Origin: Chloroflexota bacterium | Lineage (GTDB): Bacteria; Chloroflexota; Anaerolineae; Caldilineales; Caldilineaceae | DNA length: 64,000 bases | Direction of reading: 5' to 3' | Assembly: GCA_016861025.1 (NCBI GenBank) | Contig: BOKO01000028.1 | Coordinates: forward strand, 1 to 64,000 | Shown: piece after piece, positions 25,560-34,260 of the stretch | How positions within the stretch are numbered: position 1 is the first letter of the stretch | Layout of the letters: each line of letters opens with the position of its first letter | Translations under genes and position numbers: made by a program | The notes under the pieces: generated by a model | Seen by the model: the letters and a program-made list of their open reading frames with translations, nothing else | What the model was told of the DNA's origin: nothing | Database searches by the model: none

Positions 25560-26658
25560 AAAACCAGCGCAGCCCGTTCAAGGCGGGCTGTTCGGAGCCT
25601 CGCTCTCTTGTCCGGATATCGATAATCTTCCGTTGATTGTCGAACCCCAGGGTTCTATTGAAGTGCTGGCGCCCGGCAGCGTGTATCAGCCGCTACTGCT
25701 CTCGCCACGTCAGGATGATATTGACGTCGGCCCGGGCAAGCTCGATGAGCATGAGGAAGCGTTTGTCCGTGATTTGATTCGCCGCCTCTACCCGGCAGGC
25801 AATCATCCCAAGAGCGACAAAACGCCTCTGAAATGGGGCAACAAGGAAATCTGGCTCAAGCGAAATCTGGAGAAGCGTGACGAGTCCTTCAGGCTCCGGG
25901 TTGATGATTCAGATTGGTTCTATCCGGACTTCATCGTGTGGATCCTGGATTACGAGTCGCGTACCCAGACATTTGGTTTCGTCGACCCGAAAGGTCTGAC
26001 AGTGGGCGCTGGCGGTGGGTGGTCGGATTACAAAATCGTGTCCACTCTCTACATGCCGCATGTGGTGGAACGCCAACTGGCCGCCAGCGGGCAAAAGGTG
26101 GAGTTCGAGGGGGAAGAGTGGACGTTCAGAATCCGGGGTGTGCTGGTTTCAACATCATCGTTCGCGAGTTTGTCGACCCAAGCGAAATTCAATATCAACG
26201 ATGCTGAAGGTAAAACCTCTTCTCCAACCGAGGCAGACTTCAAGCGTGGCCGTATCGTTTTCCAGAAAACCGATACCGCCTACATCGACGATGTCCTCGA
26301 ATTGCTCACGCAGGATTCGGCCGTTGACCATCTTCTGAGTCTATCGGCGCTTCTGTTCGACAACAGCACGTATTTCACCCCGTCTGGCGAACTCGAACAT
26401 GATCTGGCATTGCGCCATGACGAACATTCGCAGACCGAGTCGGAGTTCGTCGCAAGCCTGATTCGCGACTATTTAAGGCCGGATGACAAAGGACAACACG
26501 GCAGCTGGGCGATCAAGAATCGTCGCCGTCAATTGCTTGAGGAATGTGTCATCGAAGGCAAGTGGGGATTCGGAGGGGAGAAGGCAACCGACATTCGGGA
26601 CCACCCCGCCCCATGCGAAGAGCTCTGGAAGCGAAAGAAAAAATCAGAAAAGGGGTGA
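25549..26658 (+). CDS. Stand-alone PD-(D/E)XK restriction endonuclease subunit
   Basis: This 369-aa protein carries WFYPDFIVWILDYESRTQTF followed by GFVDPKGL near residues 123-153. The PD...DxK spacing matches the PD-(D/E)XK nuclease of type III Res C-termini, with Asp126 and the DPK pair as likely catalytic residues. It overlaps the helicase gene by 11 bp. The remainder (residues about 195-369) is mostly helical and of unknown role. Helicase and nuclease as separate chains make a split Res subunit. The cleavage role is inferred from motif and context. Confidence 0.75.
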   Translation: MPSKKPAQPVQGGLFGASLSCPDIDNLPLIVEPQGSIEVLAPGSVYQPLLLSPRQDDIDVGPGKLDEHEEAFVRDLIRRLYPAGNHPKSDKTPLKWGNKEIWLKRNLEKRDESFRLRVDDSDWFYPDFIVWILDYESRTQTFGFVDPKGLTVGAGGGWSDYKIVSTLYMPHVVERQLAASGQKVEFEGEEWTFRIRGVLVSTSSFASLSTQAKFNINDAEGKTSSPTEADFKRGRIVFQKTDTAYIDDVLELLTQDSAVDHLLSLSALLFDNSTYFTPSGELEHDLALRHDEHSQTESEFVASLIRDYLRPDDKGQHGSWAIKNRRRQLLEECVIEGKWGFGGEKATDIRDHPAPCEELWKRKKKSEKG

Positions 26659-26662
26659 GGTC

Positions 26663-28849
26663 GTGGGGGTAGAAAATCCGTCATTTTGGTTTGTAGGCGC
26701 GAGCTATGGGGGGACAGACGATCAGACGCCCCGTTTCCTGGCCGAAGGGATATGGGAGAACGGATACGAGGACAAGTATCTCGATACCGTTCGCGCCATG
26801 CAGCCCGGAGAGCGAATAGCGATCAAGGCTGCCTATACGCAGAAGCACGAGCTTCCTTTCGACAACCGAGACCAGACGGTATCGGTGATGGCGATCAAAG
26901 CGATCGGCACCATCACCGAGAATCTCGGGGATGGTCGGCACGTCAAGGTGGATTGGACGCCACTCGATCCTGCCAAGATCTGGTATTTCTACACCTATCA
27001 ACGCACGATCTGGCGTGTGCAGCGTGGCAAATGGACGGCGGACGCATTGATCGATTTCGCCTTCGGAGATGCCCAGCAGGATATCGACCGTTTCCGCAAT
27101 GCCCCATACTGGGCTGAGCGTTTCGGAGACGGAGCAGCTGACAAACGGCGCTTCGGCTGGACTAAGTTTTACGAAGCCATTGCCACCAAACTGCTCGATT
27201 ACAGGAACAATCGGGCAGCACTGGTTGCAGGCATTCGAGACATCGCGGGGCGTGCTGAAGGTCTTGGATACCTTACCGAAGACAAGTACGTCGACGGCAC
27301 GACTGGATTTGTACGCGACATTTGCCCATTCACCACGATGGGCATGATCAACCGGGGAATCACCAACGAGAACCGGAAGATCATCGCCGCCGAGCTGGCC
27401 AAGTTTCTCGGCGTAGCGATTCCTGTGCCGGATTCCTTTGAGGGAATTCCTGTGCTGAATAACATGAAGTCTTGGTACTTCGGTTATGAAAACGTGCGCC
27501 CTGCCGACCATATCGATGCACTATGGAATGTATTTGCAGCCGGCCTGCGCTACGCAGACACAGACGATGCCAAGGCGCGGGATGAATTTTCCACAGCATT
27601 CGACAACGCCAATGGGCGTCGTGGCGTCGCTTGGAATCTGACGTTTGGCCTGTACTGGGCGCGGCCTTGGACCTTCCTCAGCCTCGACAACAATTCCCAG
27701 GCCTACATCACGAACTCACTCGGCATTACGATCGGACGTCACGGTCCGAAGCGGCGCTGTAACGCTGCGGATTACCTCGCCACCATGGACATCCTGGAGT
27801 CCAAGTTTGAGGATGAGTCATACCCCGTCCATTCGTTTCCCGAGCTTTCCCTGGTTGCGTGGACCGACAAAGGATCTGACGCATCGCCAGCAGATCCGGA
27901 GGAAGAAGATGGTGATGACCACCCGAGTGACAGTGCAATGCCAGCGGGAGGCGATGCACCTGCCGATCCCTACTCCGTTGACGACATTGTTGTGGAAGGG
28001 TGCTTCCTAGATCGTGACGAGCTCGACCGCCTAATCAGTCGGCTGCGCAGCAAGAAGAATCTCATCCTGCAGGGTCCCCCAGGCACGGGAAAGACCTGGC
28101 TGGCAAAGCGGCTGGCGTTTGCCTTGGTCGGGCAGCGAGATCACCGCAAGGTCAGAGCAGTTCAGTTTCACCCGAATCTGTCCTATGAGGATTTCGTGCG
28201 CGGCTGGCGCCCATCGGGCGATGGCAAGCTGTCATTGGTGGATGGCGCGTTCATGGAAGCAGTGGAAGCCGCACGGGCAACGACACAGCCCTACGTTGTC
28301 GTTATTGAAGAAATCAACCGTGGCAATCCGGCGCAGATTTTTGGCGAAATGCTGACACTGCTTGAGGCAGACAAACGGTCGCCTCATGAGGCACTTGAGC
28401 TTTGCTACAGGCGCAAGGCAGATGAGCGGGTATTCATTCCTGACAATCTCTACGTCATCGGAACGATGAATATCGCCGATCGCTCACTGGCATTGGTTGA
28501 CCTTGCCTTGCGGCGACGATTTGCTTTTGTGGATCTGGAACCCCGGCTTGGGGCTGCTTGGCGCGAGTGGCTCACGGGTCGCTGCGGCCTGTCAGCTGAT
28601 TTCGTGGGTGAAATCGAGTTGCGCATCGCCAAGCTCAACGAAACGATCACCGAAGACCCAACGCTTGGGCGTCAATTCCGAATCGGCCACAGCTATGTGA
28701 CGCCACGAATCGGATCAATCGAAGGCGATCAGAAGGAGTGGTTCAAGCAAGTGGTGATGACCGAAATCGGTCCGCTGCTTGATGAATACTGGTTCGATGC
28801 GTTGGATAAAGCCAGAACAGCGCGGCAACGCCTGATCGAAGGGCTGTAG
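26663..28849 (+). CDS. McrB-like AAA+ GTPase with N-terminal EVE/PUA-like domain
   Basis: The 728-aa product has an McrB-type AAA core. LQGPPGTGKTWLAKRL near residue 472 is Walker A, VVVIEEINRGNPAQIFGEML near 550 Walker B, and GTMNIADRSLALVDLALRRR near 600 contains the MNxxD signature of McrB GTPases. The first 100 residues (FWFVGASYGGTDDQTPRF; GERIAIKAAY) look like an EVE/PUA-type modified-base reader. I chose the GTG at 26663, with AGGGG seven bases upstream; the open frame further upstream lies inside the nuclease gene. It works with McrC, 2 bp downstream, to cut modified DNA. Confidence 0.88.
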   Translation: MGVENPSFWFVGASYGGTDDQTPRFLAEGIWENGYEDKYLDTVRAMQPGERIAIKAAYTQKHELPFDNRDQTVSVMAIKAIGTITENLGDGRHVKVDWTPLDPAKIWYFYTYQRTIWRVQRGKWTADALIDFAFGDAQQDIDRFRNAPYWAERFGDGAADKRRFGWTKFYEAIATKLLDYRNNRAALVAGIRDIAGRAEGLGYLTEDKYVDGTTGFVRDICPFTTMGMINRGITNENRKIIAAELAKFLGVAIPVPDSFEGIPVLNNMKSWYFGYENVRPADHIDALWNVFAAGLRYADTDDAKARDEFSTAFDNANGRRGVAWNLTFGLYWARPWTFLSLDNNSQAYITNSLGITIGRHGPKRRCNAADYLATMDILESKFEDESYPVHSFPELSLVAWTDKGSDASPADPEEEDGDDHPSDSAMPAGGDAPADPYSVDDIVVEGCFLDRDELDRLISRLRSKKNLILQGPPGTGKTWLAKRLAFALVGQRDHRKVRAVQFHPNLSYEDFVRGWRPSGDGKLSLVDGAFMEAVEAARATTQPYVVVIEEINRGNPAQIFGEMLTLLEADKRSPHEALELCYRRKADERVFIPDNLYVIGTMNIADRSLALVDLALRRRFAFVDLEPRLGAAWREWLTGRCGLSADFVGEIELRIAKLNETITEDPTLGRQFRIGHSYVTPRIGSIEGDQKEWFKQVVMTEIGPLLDEYWFDALDKARTARQRLIEGL

Positions 28850-28851
28850 GC

Positions 28852-29970
28852 GTGACAGCGTTGGCGGTGGATGATGGCGCCCAGGATGCCTTCGGGCTCG
28901 TGGGGCGCATCCCCGTTCGTAATTTGTGGCTGTTGATGCTGTATGCCTCCGATCTATACCGATCGATCGGCAAGGGCGCGGTGGCAGTTGAAGACAATCC
29001 AGACGATATTCCGGATCTCGTCGCGGAAATCCTCGCGCATGCTGTCGAGGAGCGGCTACGCCAAAACTTGAGCTCGGGATTCCGTCAGCGAGAAGCCGAG
29101 CTTACCCGTGTCCGTGGCCGCATCGATATGCTCACCACGGAGCGGCATCAATTGCTGACTCGCGGGAAAGTGGCGTGTCGATTCGAGGAATTGACGATCG
29201 ATACCCCACGTAACCGCTTGGTGTTGGCAGCTCTCGGGGAAATATCAACCGTAGTCCGCAGACCGGCGTTATCTCATCGATGCCGGAATCTCGCGAACAC
29301 CCTGAAGCGGTTGGGCGTATCAGGCTTGCGACCGACACGATCAGAAATCAGCACCGACCGTTTTGGTCGCAACGATGCCAAAGACCGCTTCATGGTCGCG
29401 GCCGCGCAGCTGGCCTTGGATATCGCGCTTCCGACTGAAGGAGATGGTGGCGACTACTTGGCGCTACCCGATCGAGAGGAAATCTGGGTGCGCCGTCTTT
29501 ATGAACGCGCCGTGGGAGGCTTCTATCAGGTGGTGTTGTCGCAGGACGGCTGGCAGGTTTACACAGGGAAACCACTCGGCTGGCAGATCAATGCCAAGAC
29601 CACAGGGATCGACTCCATTCTGCCTTCAATGCGCACCGATGTCGTGTTGGATCATGTCGCTGGCGGGCGGAGAATCGTCATCGACACAAAATTCAATTCG
29701 ATCGTAACCAAGGGCTGGTTTCGGGAGGAATCCGTCCGCAGCGGCTACGTCTATCAGATTTATGCCTATCTGATGTCGCAGTCTGGAAGTGGGGATTCGT
29801 TGGATCAATGTGCATGTGGCCTACTTCTTCACCCGGCAATCGGACAGTCAGTGGACGAAACAGTAGTAATCCAGGGGCACCCGATTCGCTTTGCGACTGT
29901 CGATCTCACAGCACCTGCACTAGCAATTCGCCAGCAGTTGCTTGATGTGCTCAACTTCCCCTTGCATTAG
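28852..29970 (+). CDS. mcrC: McrC-like nuclease subunit
   Basis: This 372-aa protein matches McrC: the N-terminal GRIPVRNLWLLMLYASDLY, the central RGRIDMLTTERHQL and the PD-(D/E)XK nuclease near residues 260-290 (MRTDVVLDH, then RRIVIDTKFN, where Asp and DTK are the metal ligands). A later QIYAYLMSQ motif supplies the conserved Gln and Tyr of this nuclease class. The GTG start follows the McrB stop by two bases. McrC stimulates McrB GTP hydrolysis and cuts DNA. Its TAG overlaps the TAA of the opposing phage lysozyme. Confidence 0.9.
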   Translation: MTALAVDDGAQDAFGLVGRIPVRNLWLLMLYASDLYRSIGKGAVAVEDNPDDIPDLVAEILAHAVEERLRQNLSSGFRQREAELTRVRGRIDMLTTERHQLLTRGKVACRFEELTIDTPRNRLVLAALGEISTVVRRPALSHRCRNLANTLKRLGVSGLRPTRSEISTDRFGRNDAKDRFMVAAAQLALDIALPTEGDGGDYLALPDREEIWVRRLYERAVGGFYQVVLSQDGWQVYTGKPLGWQINAKTTGIDSILPSMRTDVVLDHVAGGRRIVIDTKFNSIVTKGWFREESVRSGYVYQIYAYLMSQSGSGDSLDQCACGLLLHPAIGQSVDETVVIQGHPIRFATVDLTAPALAIRQQLLDVLNFPLH

Positions 29971-30431
29971 CTGGCCAGAAGCAGGTTTGACTCTTCTCTG
30001 CGCCGTAGAACGAGGCCTGGCAATGGCCTCCCACCACCATAAACCCACCTCTGCAGCTCACTTGCAGCTTGTGACCAATCTCTCTGATTGATCCGTCGCC
30101 GCAGCGTTGATGTCTGCAGTCGACCGGCACCGAGGTTGAATGTGAAATCGATAATGGCTGCGAGACGTCCTTCTGGTTCTGTGGCCAGCACAGGGCAGTA
30201 GCGCAGGGTCGCCACCAGCGCAGTCTGTAGATCGCACGCCAGATAGACCTCGGCCTTCGCTTCGGTAATCGGCGGATGCATCGGGTCGCAAAGGTGGCCG
30301 TAGCCAATCGTCCAGAAACCTGCGGGGCAGATGTAGGGAACAGCGGTGATCTCGATCCCACTCTTTACCTTGCGTTCGAAACCCTCGAAGCGCTTGGCGA
30401 GATTGATCGCCGCTTTCGGAACTTCGATCAC
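29967..30431 (-). CDS. Phage endolysin, T4-type lysozyme (GH24)
   Basis: The 154-aa protein has the GH24 lysozyme layout. The catalytic Glu lies in LAKRFEGFE near residue 16, GFWTIGYGHLCD gives the downstream Thr and Gly-His elements, and ATEPEGRLAAIIDFTFNLGAGRL the C-terminal lobe. It degrades peptidoglycan at the end of infection. No signal or SAR segment is seen, so it depends on the holin encoded just upstream, whose stop overlaps its start. It is the leftmost prophage gene and faces McrC tail to tail. Confidence 0.88.
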   Translation of the reverse strand: MIEVPKAAINLAKRFEGFERKVKSGIEITAVPYICPAGFWTIGYGHLCDPMHPPITEAKAEVYLACDLQTALVATLRYCPVLATEPEGRLAAIIDFTFNLGAGRLQTSTLRRRINQRDWSQAASELQRWVYGGGRPLPGLVLRRREESNLLLAS

Positions 30432-30904
30432 GGCCGCACCCGGTCAAACACACGCCCCAGGAACCAGAAGTTCAGCACCCCGGCCCACAGCGCCTGGTCG
30501 GCATCCGTCCAGGCGTGCAGGATCGCCGTGCCCCACCCAGCGCCGGCAGTAATGGCAGCCACAAACGCTGCCGTTTTCGCCGCGCAGTAGAGCAACATGA
30601 ACCAGTAGGTAATCACCGGCCGCACGCTGACCGACAAGGCATCAGCCCAGCGCACGCCGGAACGCTGGCCTTGGGCAGCGACCGACTCCTTCAGCGCTTC
30701 GATGGCTCCGGTATTCCATGCCGCGTCGGCAGCGGCCCCAATTTCCGACATTCGCTGCGCCCCGCGAAGCTTCTCGAACTCCAGCGCCTTGTCCTGCATG
30801 GCCAGTTCGTGACTGCGCTCACCATTGCGGTCCATCCACTTCAGGATTTCCGGGGCCAGACGGAATGCACCGCCGAGCAACCCGCCAAGCAAGGTCTCGA
30901 TCAT
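30428..30904 (-). CDS. Three-TM holin (GTA holin type)
   Basis: This 158-aa protein has an amphipathic N-terminus (LLGGLLGGAFRLAPEILKWMDR), a charged central helix and three hydrophobic segments in the C-terminal half (about 90-112, 112-128 and 137-152). This fits the 3-TM holin family found in gene transfer agents and siphophages. It would form membrane holes that release the endolysin. Overlaps of 4 bp with both neighbours mark a compact lysis cassette. Confidence 0.75.
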   Translation of the reverse strand: MIETLLGGLLGGAFRLAPEILKWMDRNGERSHELAMQDKALEFEKLRGAQRMSEIGAAADAAWNTGAIEALKESVAAQGQRSGVRWADALSVSVRPVITYWFMLLYCAAKTAAFVAAITAGAGWGTAILHAWTDADQALWAGVLNFWFLGRVFDRVRP

Positions 30905-31194
30905 GGCTGGCCCCCGAACAACTTGATCTTGAGCACAGTGCCAGCCAGCAAGGCCAGCACCAGGCCGGTGACGATCATCTTGACCAGGGTGATGCCGGCC
31001 GTGCGCTTGGCCTCATTGAAGGCATCCAGCAGGTTCCTCAGTTCCCGGATGTCGTGAGCGGCATCCTCGCCATCCAGGCCCACGCCGTGCAATGCGGCGC
31101 GAGCGCCACGCTCGGCTGCCCGTTCCAGCATCGCTTCGAACTCTTCTTGCGGGATGGTCACCATCTTGCGGCGCTCCATTGGGGTTGCATCCAT
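30901..31194 (-). CDS. Small single-TM lysis-cassette protein (DUF6127-like)
   Basis: The 97-aa product has a soluble helical N-terminus (VTIPQEEFEAMLERAAERGA) and one membrane helix at the C-terminus (MIVTGLVLALLAGTVL). GGAGGA stands seven bases before the ATG at 31194, which decides against a longer frame. It is similar in size and layout to DUF6127 phage proteins; this family name is from memory. A role as spanin-like factor or holin regulator is possible from its position before the holin. Confidence 0.65.
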   Translation of the reverse strand: MDATPMERRKMVTIPQEEFEAMLERAAERGARAALHGVGLDGEDAAHDIRELRNLLDAFNEAKRTAGITLVKMIVTGLVLALLAGTVLKIKLFGGQP

Positions 31195-31217
31195 GTTTTC
31201 GTCCTCCAGAAATACGA

Positions 31218-31238
31218 AGCCCACCTCGTGGGTGGGCT
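31218..31238. other. Hairpin between tail and lysis genes
   Basis: AGCCCACC (31218-31225) pairs with GGTGGGCT (31231-31238) around a 5-base loop. There is no T tract on either strand. In the leftward mRNA it lies between the tail protein gene and the lysis cassette, where it may slow transcription or protect the messenger from 3' decay. Confidence 0.45.
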
Positions 31239-31259
31239 CGTAGAGTTGGTCAAGCAATG

Positions 31260-31610
31260 TCAGATCGCGATGCCGACACTCCAGCCGGTGCTCTTGTAGG
31301 CTGTGAGCACGGCCTCGTCCTCGATGTAGCAAAGCCAGCCGACCTTTGGCGTGTAGTACTCCCAGGCACTGGCCACGCGCACGGCGATCTGATTGGTCTT
31401 GCCGGCCCACACACCGGTCGCAGCGGCCGGAATGATGTAGCGGTCGCCATCGACAGGACTGGCTGGCGGCGTGGCCAGATCCCTATCCTTGACCGCGAGC
31501 CCGACCACCGCGCCGAGCCGCTTAAGATTGCCGTCCATTGTCGTGTGCCACCCGGACTCGCCGAGTGTCCAGCCGTAGGTGAGCCCAAGATTCGGATCAG
31601 TGCTTGCCAT
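31260..31610 (-). CDS. DUF2793-like tail/fibre accessory protein
   Basis: This 116-aa protein has the DUF2793 pattern: an N-terminal GESGWHTTMDGNLKRL, then PPASPVDGDRYIIPAAATG and AVRVASAWEYYTPKVGWLCYIED. Such proteins sit at the distal end of siphophage tail genes and probably form part of a receptor-binding or fibre structure. The ATG at 31610 overlaps the stop of the large tail protein, whereas the longer open frame lies inside it. Confidence 0.75.
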   Translation of the reverse strand: MASTDPNLGLTYGWTLGESGWHTTMDGNLKRLGAVVGLAVKDRDLATPPASPVDGDRYIIPAAATGVWAGKTNQIAVRVASAWEYYTPKVGWLCYIEDEAVLTAYKSTGWSVGIAI

Positions 31611-33820
31611 CAGATGCCTCCATAGTATTTGCCGTAGTTCAGGCCAAAGCCCGCCCGCTCGAAACTCCGCGTCTGCTTCTGCCAACTGACATGCCCGTCT
31701 CGTACCGACTCGATCTCGACCTTGAGCCGGCCGTTGATCCGTCCCAACCCGCTGTCCGTGGCTTCGTCGGTAGTCGTATAGGTCAGGGACGTCGTGGTCA
31801 GACCTGTCAGAGTTTTTTGGAGCCCAAAGTTCTCGTTGTAGATGCGGACCGTATAGGTGGTCCCTACCTCGGGGCCGATGTTTCCCTCCGACTGCGTCAC
31901 CAGATAGACGGTCTGCTGCATGCGGTCGCGATGGGCCCAGGTCAGCGCCATCTGGCCCAGTATCACAGTGGGCCACATCACGTTATTGACCCGTACATTC
32001 CCCGGTGGATACGGCCGGATCATGCGCTTGGCGAAGGTGTAGCTGTCGGCAGTCGCCGCCGATTCCGCCAGACGTCCCATGCCGGTCGATGGCAGCAGTT
32101 TCACTTGCAGCGACTCCCCGGACAGATACTGCTCGGTGAGCAGTGCTTCCACGCCATCGGCGAACCAGAGCCGCGCACCGGCCAGATGATTCACCGGAAC
32201 CGTATCGAGAATGCCCCGTTCGACCGTGATCGTGCCGGCACCGAGATTCACCGCCTTGATCGCCACGATCTCGTCGTCGAGATAGGCCAGCTTGTCGAGG
32301 CCGACCGATTCCAGATCCTGACCATTGCCGATCGCCAGCACGGTGGCGGCCGGGTCGATGTCGTTGATCAGCGTCGCGTTGGGCGTAAAACCCATCGCCT
32401 CAACCTCGGCAAAGGCGGCGCTGCCCTGGCGCGTCAGCACTTTCACGTTGAGGGAATCTCCGGAGGGCCGGCTCGCGCACACCACCAGCAGACCACCTTC
32501 GGGTTCAAGTTCCGCCCGGGCCGTCGCCGATTCGCCGACCACCCGTTTCACCACCGTCCACCAGGGCGCCTCACCCAGTTTTCTGAAAGGCACCGGGGCC
32601 GGAGCGGTCAGTGGCGAGACCCAGGATGTGGGTGTCGGCGACACATAGGTGGCCGAAGGCAGCCCGAAGATGTCCTCCACGCATTCGATGCGCACCCGCC
32701 CATCGGTCAGGGTGCCATAGCTGATACGCACCACCCGCATCACCAGTTGGGCAATGCCCAACTCCGGCCAGGTCAGTTTGAAGACGTCGCCGATATTGAG
32801 ACTGGCCGCCTTGCGGTTGGCGACCAGCGTCGCCTTGGCCAGTGGCACGGACAACTGCTTGAGGTCACCCAGCGCCACCTTCGAGGCCAGCGTGCCGTTG
32901 CTGATGCCCGGATAGTCCACCGTCACCGAGGACACCACGCCCCCGGCCAGTTCCAGCGCCGCCAGGTCATGCACGGTGATCGCCGCATCCTTGTCGGTAT
33001 TGCGGTCCCGGTAGCGTACCGTGACCTGATTGATCAACTCGGATTCAGCCGGACGCGAGAAGCTTTCCAATGCGAGGATATTGCTGGCATCCAGCACCAT
33101 AAGATTGGGAAGGCTGTAGTCCGCCCGGGCGAGCTTCAGGGTGTATTGCCCGGTACGCGGATGGACATAGAGCGTGCCATCGATGTGGCGCAGCACTTCG
33201 CCGATGAACTCTTCGAGGGGCTGTTCGCGATCCCATAGCAGAGAGAGTCCGAACTGTTCGCTGGCCAGGGTGCTGGCGGCCGTCTGGAAACTGCCCGGAT
33301 CGATCTCACTGGTCGCGTGGCCCAAACCCCAGGTCGCGTTGTTGAGACACTCGTAGATGATGTGGGCCGGGTTGGCGTCATTATTGATGCTGCCGCCATA
33401 GAGCGCAGCAGGCGCCGGAATGCGCCGTGCCTCGACGCTCCAGGGCTTGATGTAGGGGTTCATCGCCGATAACTGGCACTGCTGGACGATCAGCGAAAGC
33501 ACGCCGCGAAACGCCGGAATGATGCTGCCGAGCTTCTGCTGAAGGTAACCGGATACCGTTTCAGCCGGGCCGCCGAACTTCACCTCGACATAACCCTGCA
33601 CACCACCTTCGCGCGAATCGCCGCCGAACAGCTGCGGGGCATTGATGTAGATCGTCTGGCTGCTCGTGATGCTGCCGCTCCAGGCGGTACGTTCACCGAC
33701 GATGATGCGGGTGATGGCATCGACCGGACCATGGCACAGGACCAGATGGAGCCCCGCGTAGTAGCGATGGCCTACGACATAGGAACTCGAGCCACCACCA
33801 CGTTTTCCGCCGCCGCCCAC
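31610..33820 (-). CDS. Tail tip / central fibre protein (gpJ-like)
   Basis: The 736-aa protein starts with a glycine-rich MGGGGKRGGGSSS and continues with a tail-hub fold (YYAGLHLVLCHGPVDAITRIIVGE; LSLIVQQCQLSAMNPYIKPW) seen in phage tail proteins of the gpJ and GTA hub group. C-terminal fibronectin-like stretches (VRVNNVMWPTVILGQMALTW; TTYTVRIYNENF) follow. It lies after the four tail-assembly genes where the tip protein belongs. It would form the baseplate hub that contacts the receptor. Confidence 0.8.
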   Translation of the reverse strand: MGGGGKRGGGSSSYVVGHRYYAGLHLVLCHGPVDAITRIIVGERTAWSGSITSSQTIYINAPQLFGGDSREGGVQGYVEVKFGGPAETVSGYLQQKLGSIIPAFRGVLSLIVQQCQLSAMNPYIKPWSVEARRIPAPAALYGGSINNDANPAHIIYECLNNATWGLGHATSEIDPGSFQTAASTLASEQFGLSLLWDREQPLEEFIGEVLRHIDGTLYVHPRTGQYTLKLARADYSLPNLMVLDASNILALESFSRPAESELINQVTVRYRDRNTDKDAAITVHDLAALELAGGVVSSVTVDYPGISNGTLASKVALGDLKQLSVPLAKATLVANRKAASLNIGDVFKLTWPELGIAQLVMRVVRISYGTLTDGRVRIECVEDIFGLPSATYVSPTPTSWVSPLTAPAPVPFRKLGEAPWWTVVKRVVGESATARAELEPEGGLLVVCASRPSGDSLNVKVLTRQGSAAFAEVEAMGFTPNATLINDIDPAATVLAIGNGQDLESVGLDKLAYLDDEIVAIKAVNLGAGTITVERGILDTVPVNHLAGARLWFADGVEALLTEQYLSGESLQVKLLPSTGMGRLAESAATADSYTFAKRMIRPYPPGNVRVNNVMWPTVILGQMALTWAHRDRMQQTVYLVTQSEGNIGPEVGTTYTVRIYNENFGLQKTLTGLTTTSLTYTTTDEATDSGLGRINGRLKVEIESVRDGHVSWQKQTRSFERAGFGLNYGKYYGGI

Positions 33821-34021
33821 TTAAGTCTCCTGCTCACGTTGCTCGACTGCCTCGGCGAGGCGCATGGCCATGGCGTCGCCGGTGGCCCGGAGCCAGTCGG
33901 TCGTCACACCGTCCCGACGAAAGTCGTCGAAACTGACCCCGTCACGCGGGAACCATTTGCGCAGCCCTGCGTTGCAATAGCCCAGGGCCTTGGCGTCCTC
34001 GTGGGTTGCGATCAACGTCAT
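33821..34021 (-). CDS. Small tail-region protein
   Basis: A 66-aa soluble protein (MTLIATHEDAKALGYCNAGLR) with a helical C-terminus, common as a small gene before the tail tip gene in related phages. Its start overlaps the preceding stop by 4 bp and its stop abuts the next gene. I recognise no motif. It is a likely tail assembly or baseplate accessory by position. Confidence 0.6.
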   Translation of the reverse strand: MTLIATHEDAKALGYCNAGLRKWFPRDGVSFDDFRRDGVTTDWLRATGDAMAMRLAEAVEQREQET

Positions 34022-34257
34022 TTCTTACCTCCACTGCCAGACGTCTGGCGAATCTCTGTGGTCTTGATGTCGCCATACCAGACGCAGTTGGCCTGGCGGA
34101 TGACGCGCGTGCCGAACAGCACAGGAATGGGCTTGCCCTGTTCGGCCACCGGAACATCCACATTGCCGGGCGAGACGGAAGCCGGTTTGGGCGGCCGGGG
34201 GCTCAGCAAGGCACCGATGACTGTGGTCACCACCCAGATGAGAATTTGAGTCCACAT
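34018..34257 (-). CDS. Small tail-tip assembly protein with N-terminal TM helix
   Basis: The 79-aa product has one hydrophobic N-terminal helix (ILIWVVTTVIGALL), then PRPPKPASV and a conserved-looking GKPIPVLFGTRVIRQANCVWYGD. This short segment is also found at the N-terminus of larger tail-tip proteins, so the gene may encode a detached tip domain. It overlaps the downstream small gene by 4 bp. Confidence 0.6.
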   Translation of the reverse strand: MWTQILIWVVTTVIGALLSPRPPKPASVSPGNVDVPVAEQGKPIPVLFGTRVIRQANCVWYGDIKTTEIRQTSGSGGKK

Positions 34258-34260
34258 GAT

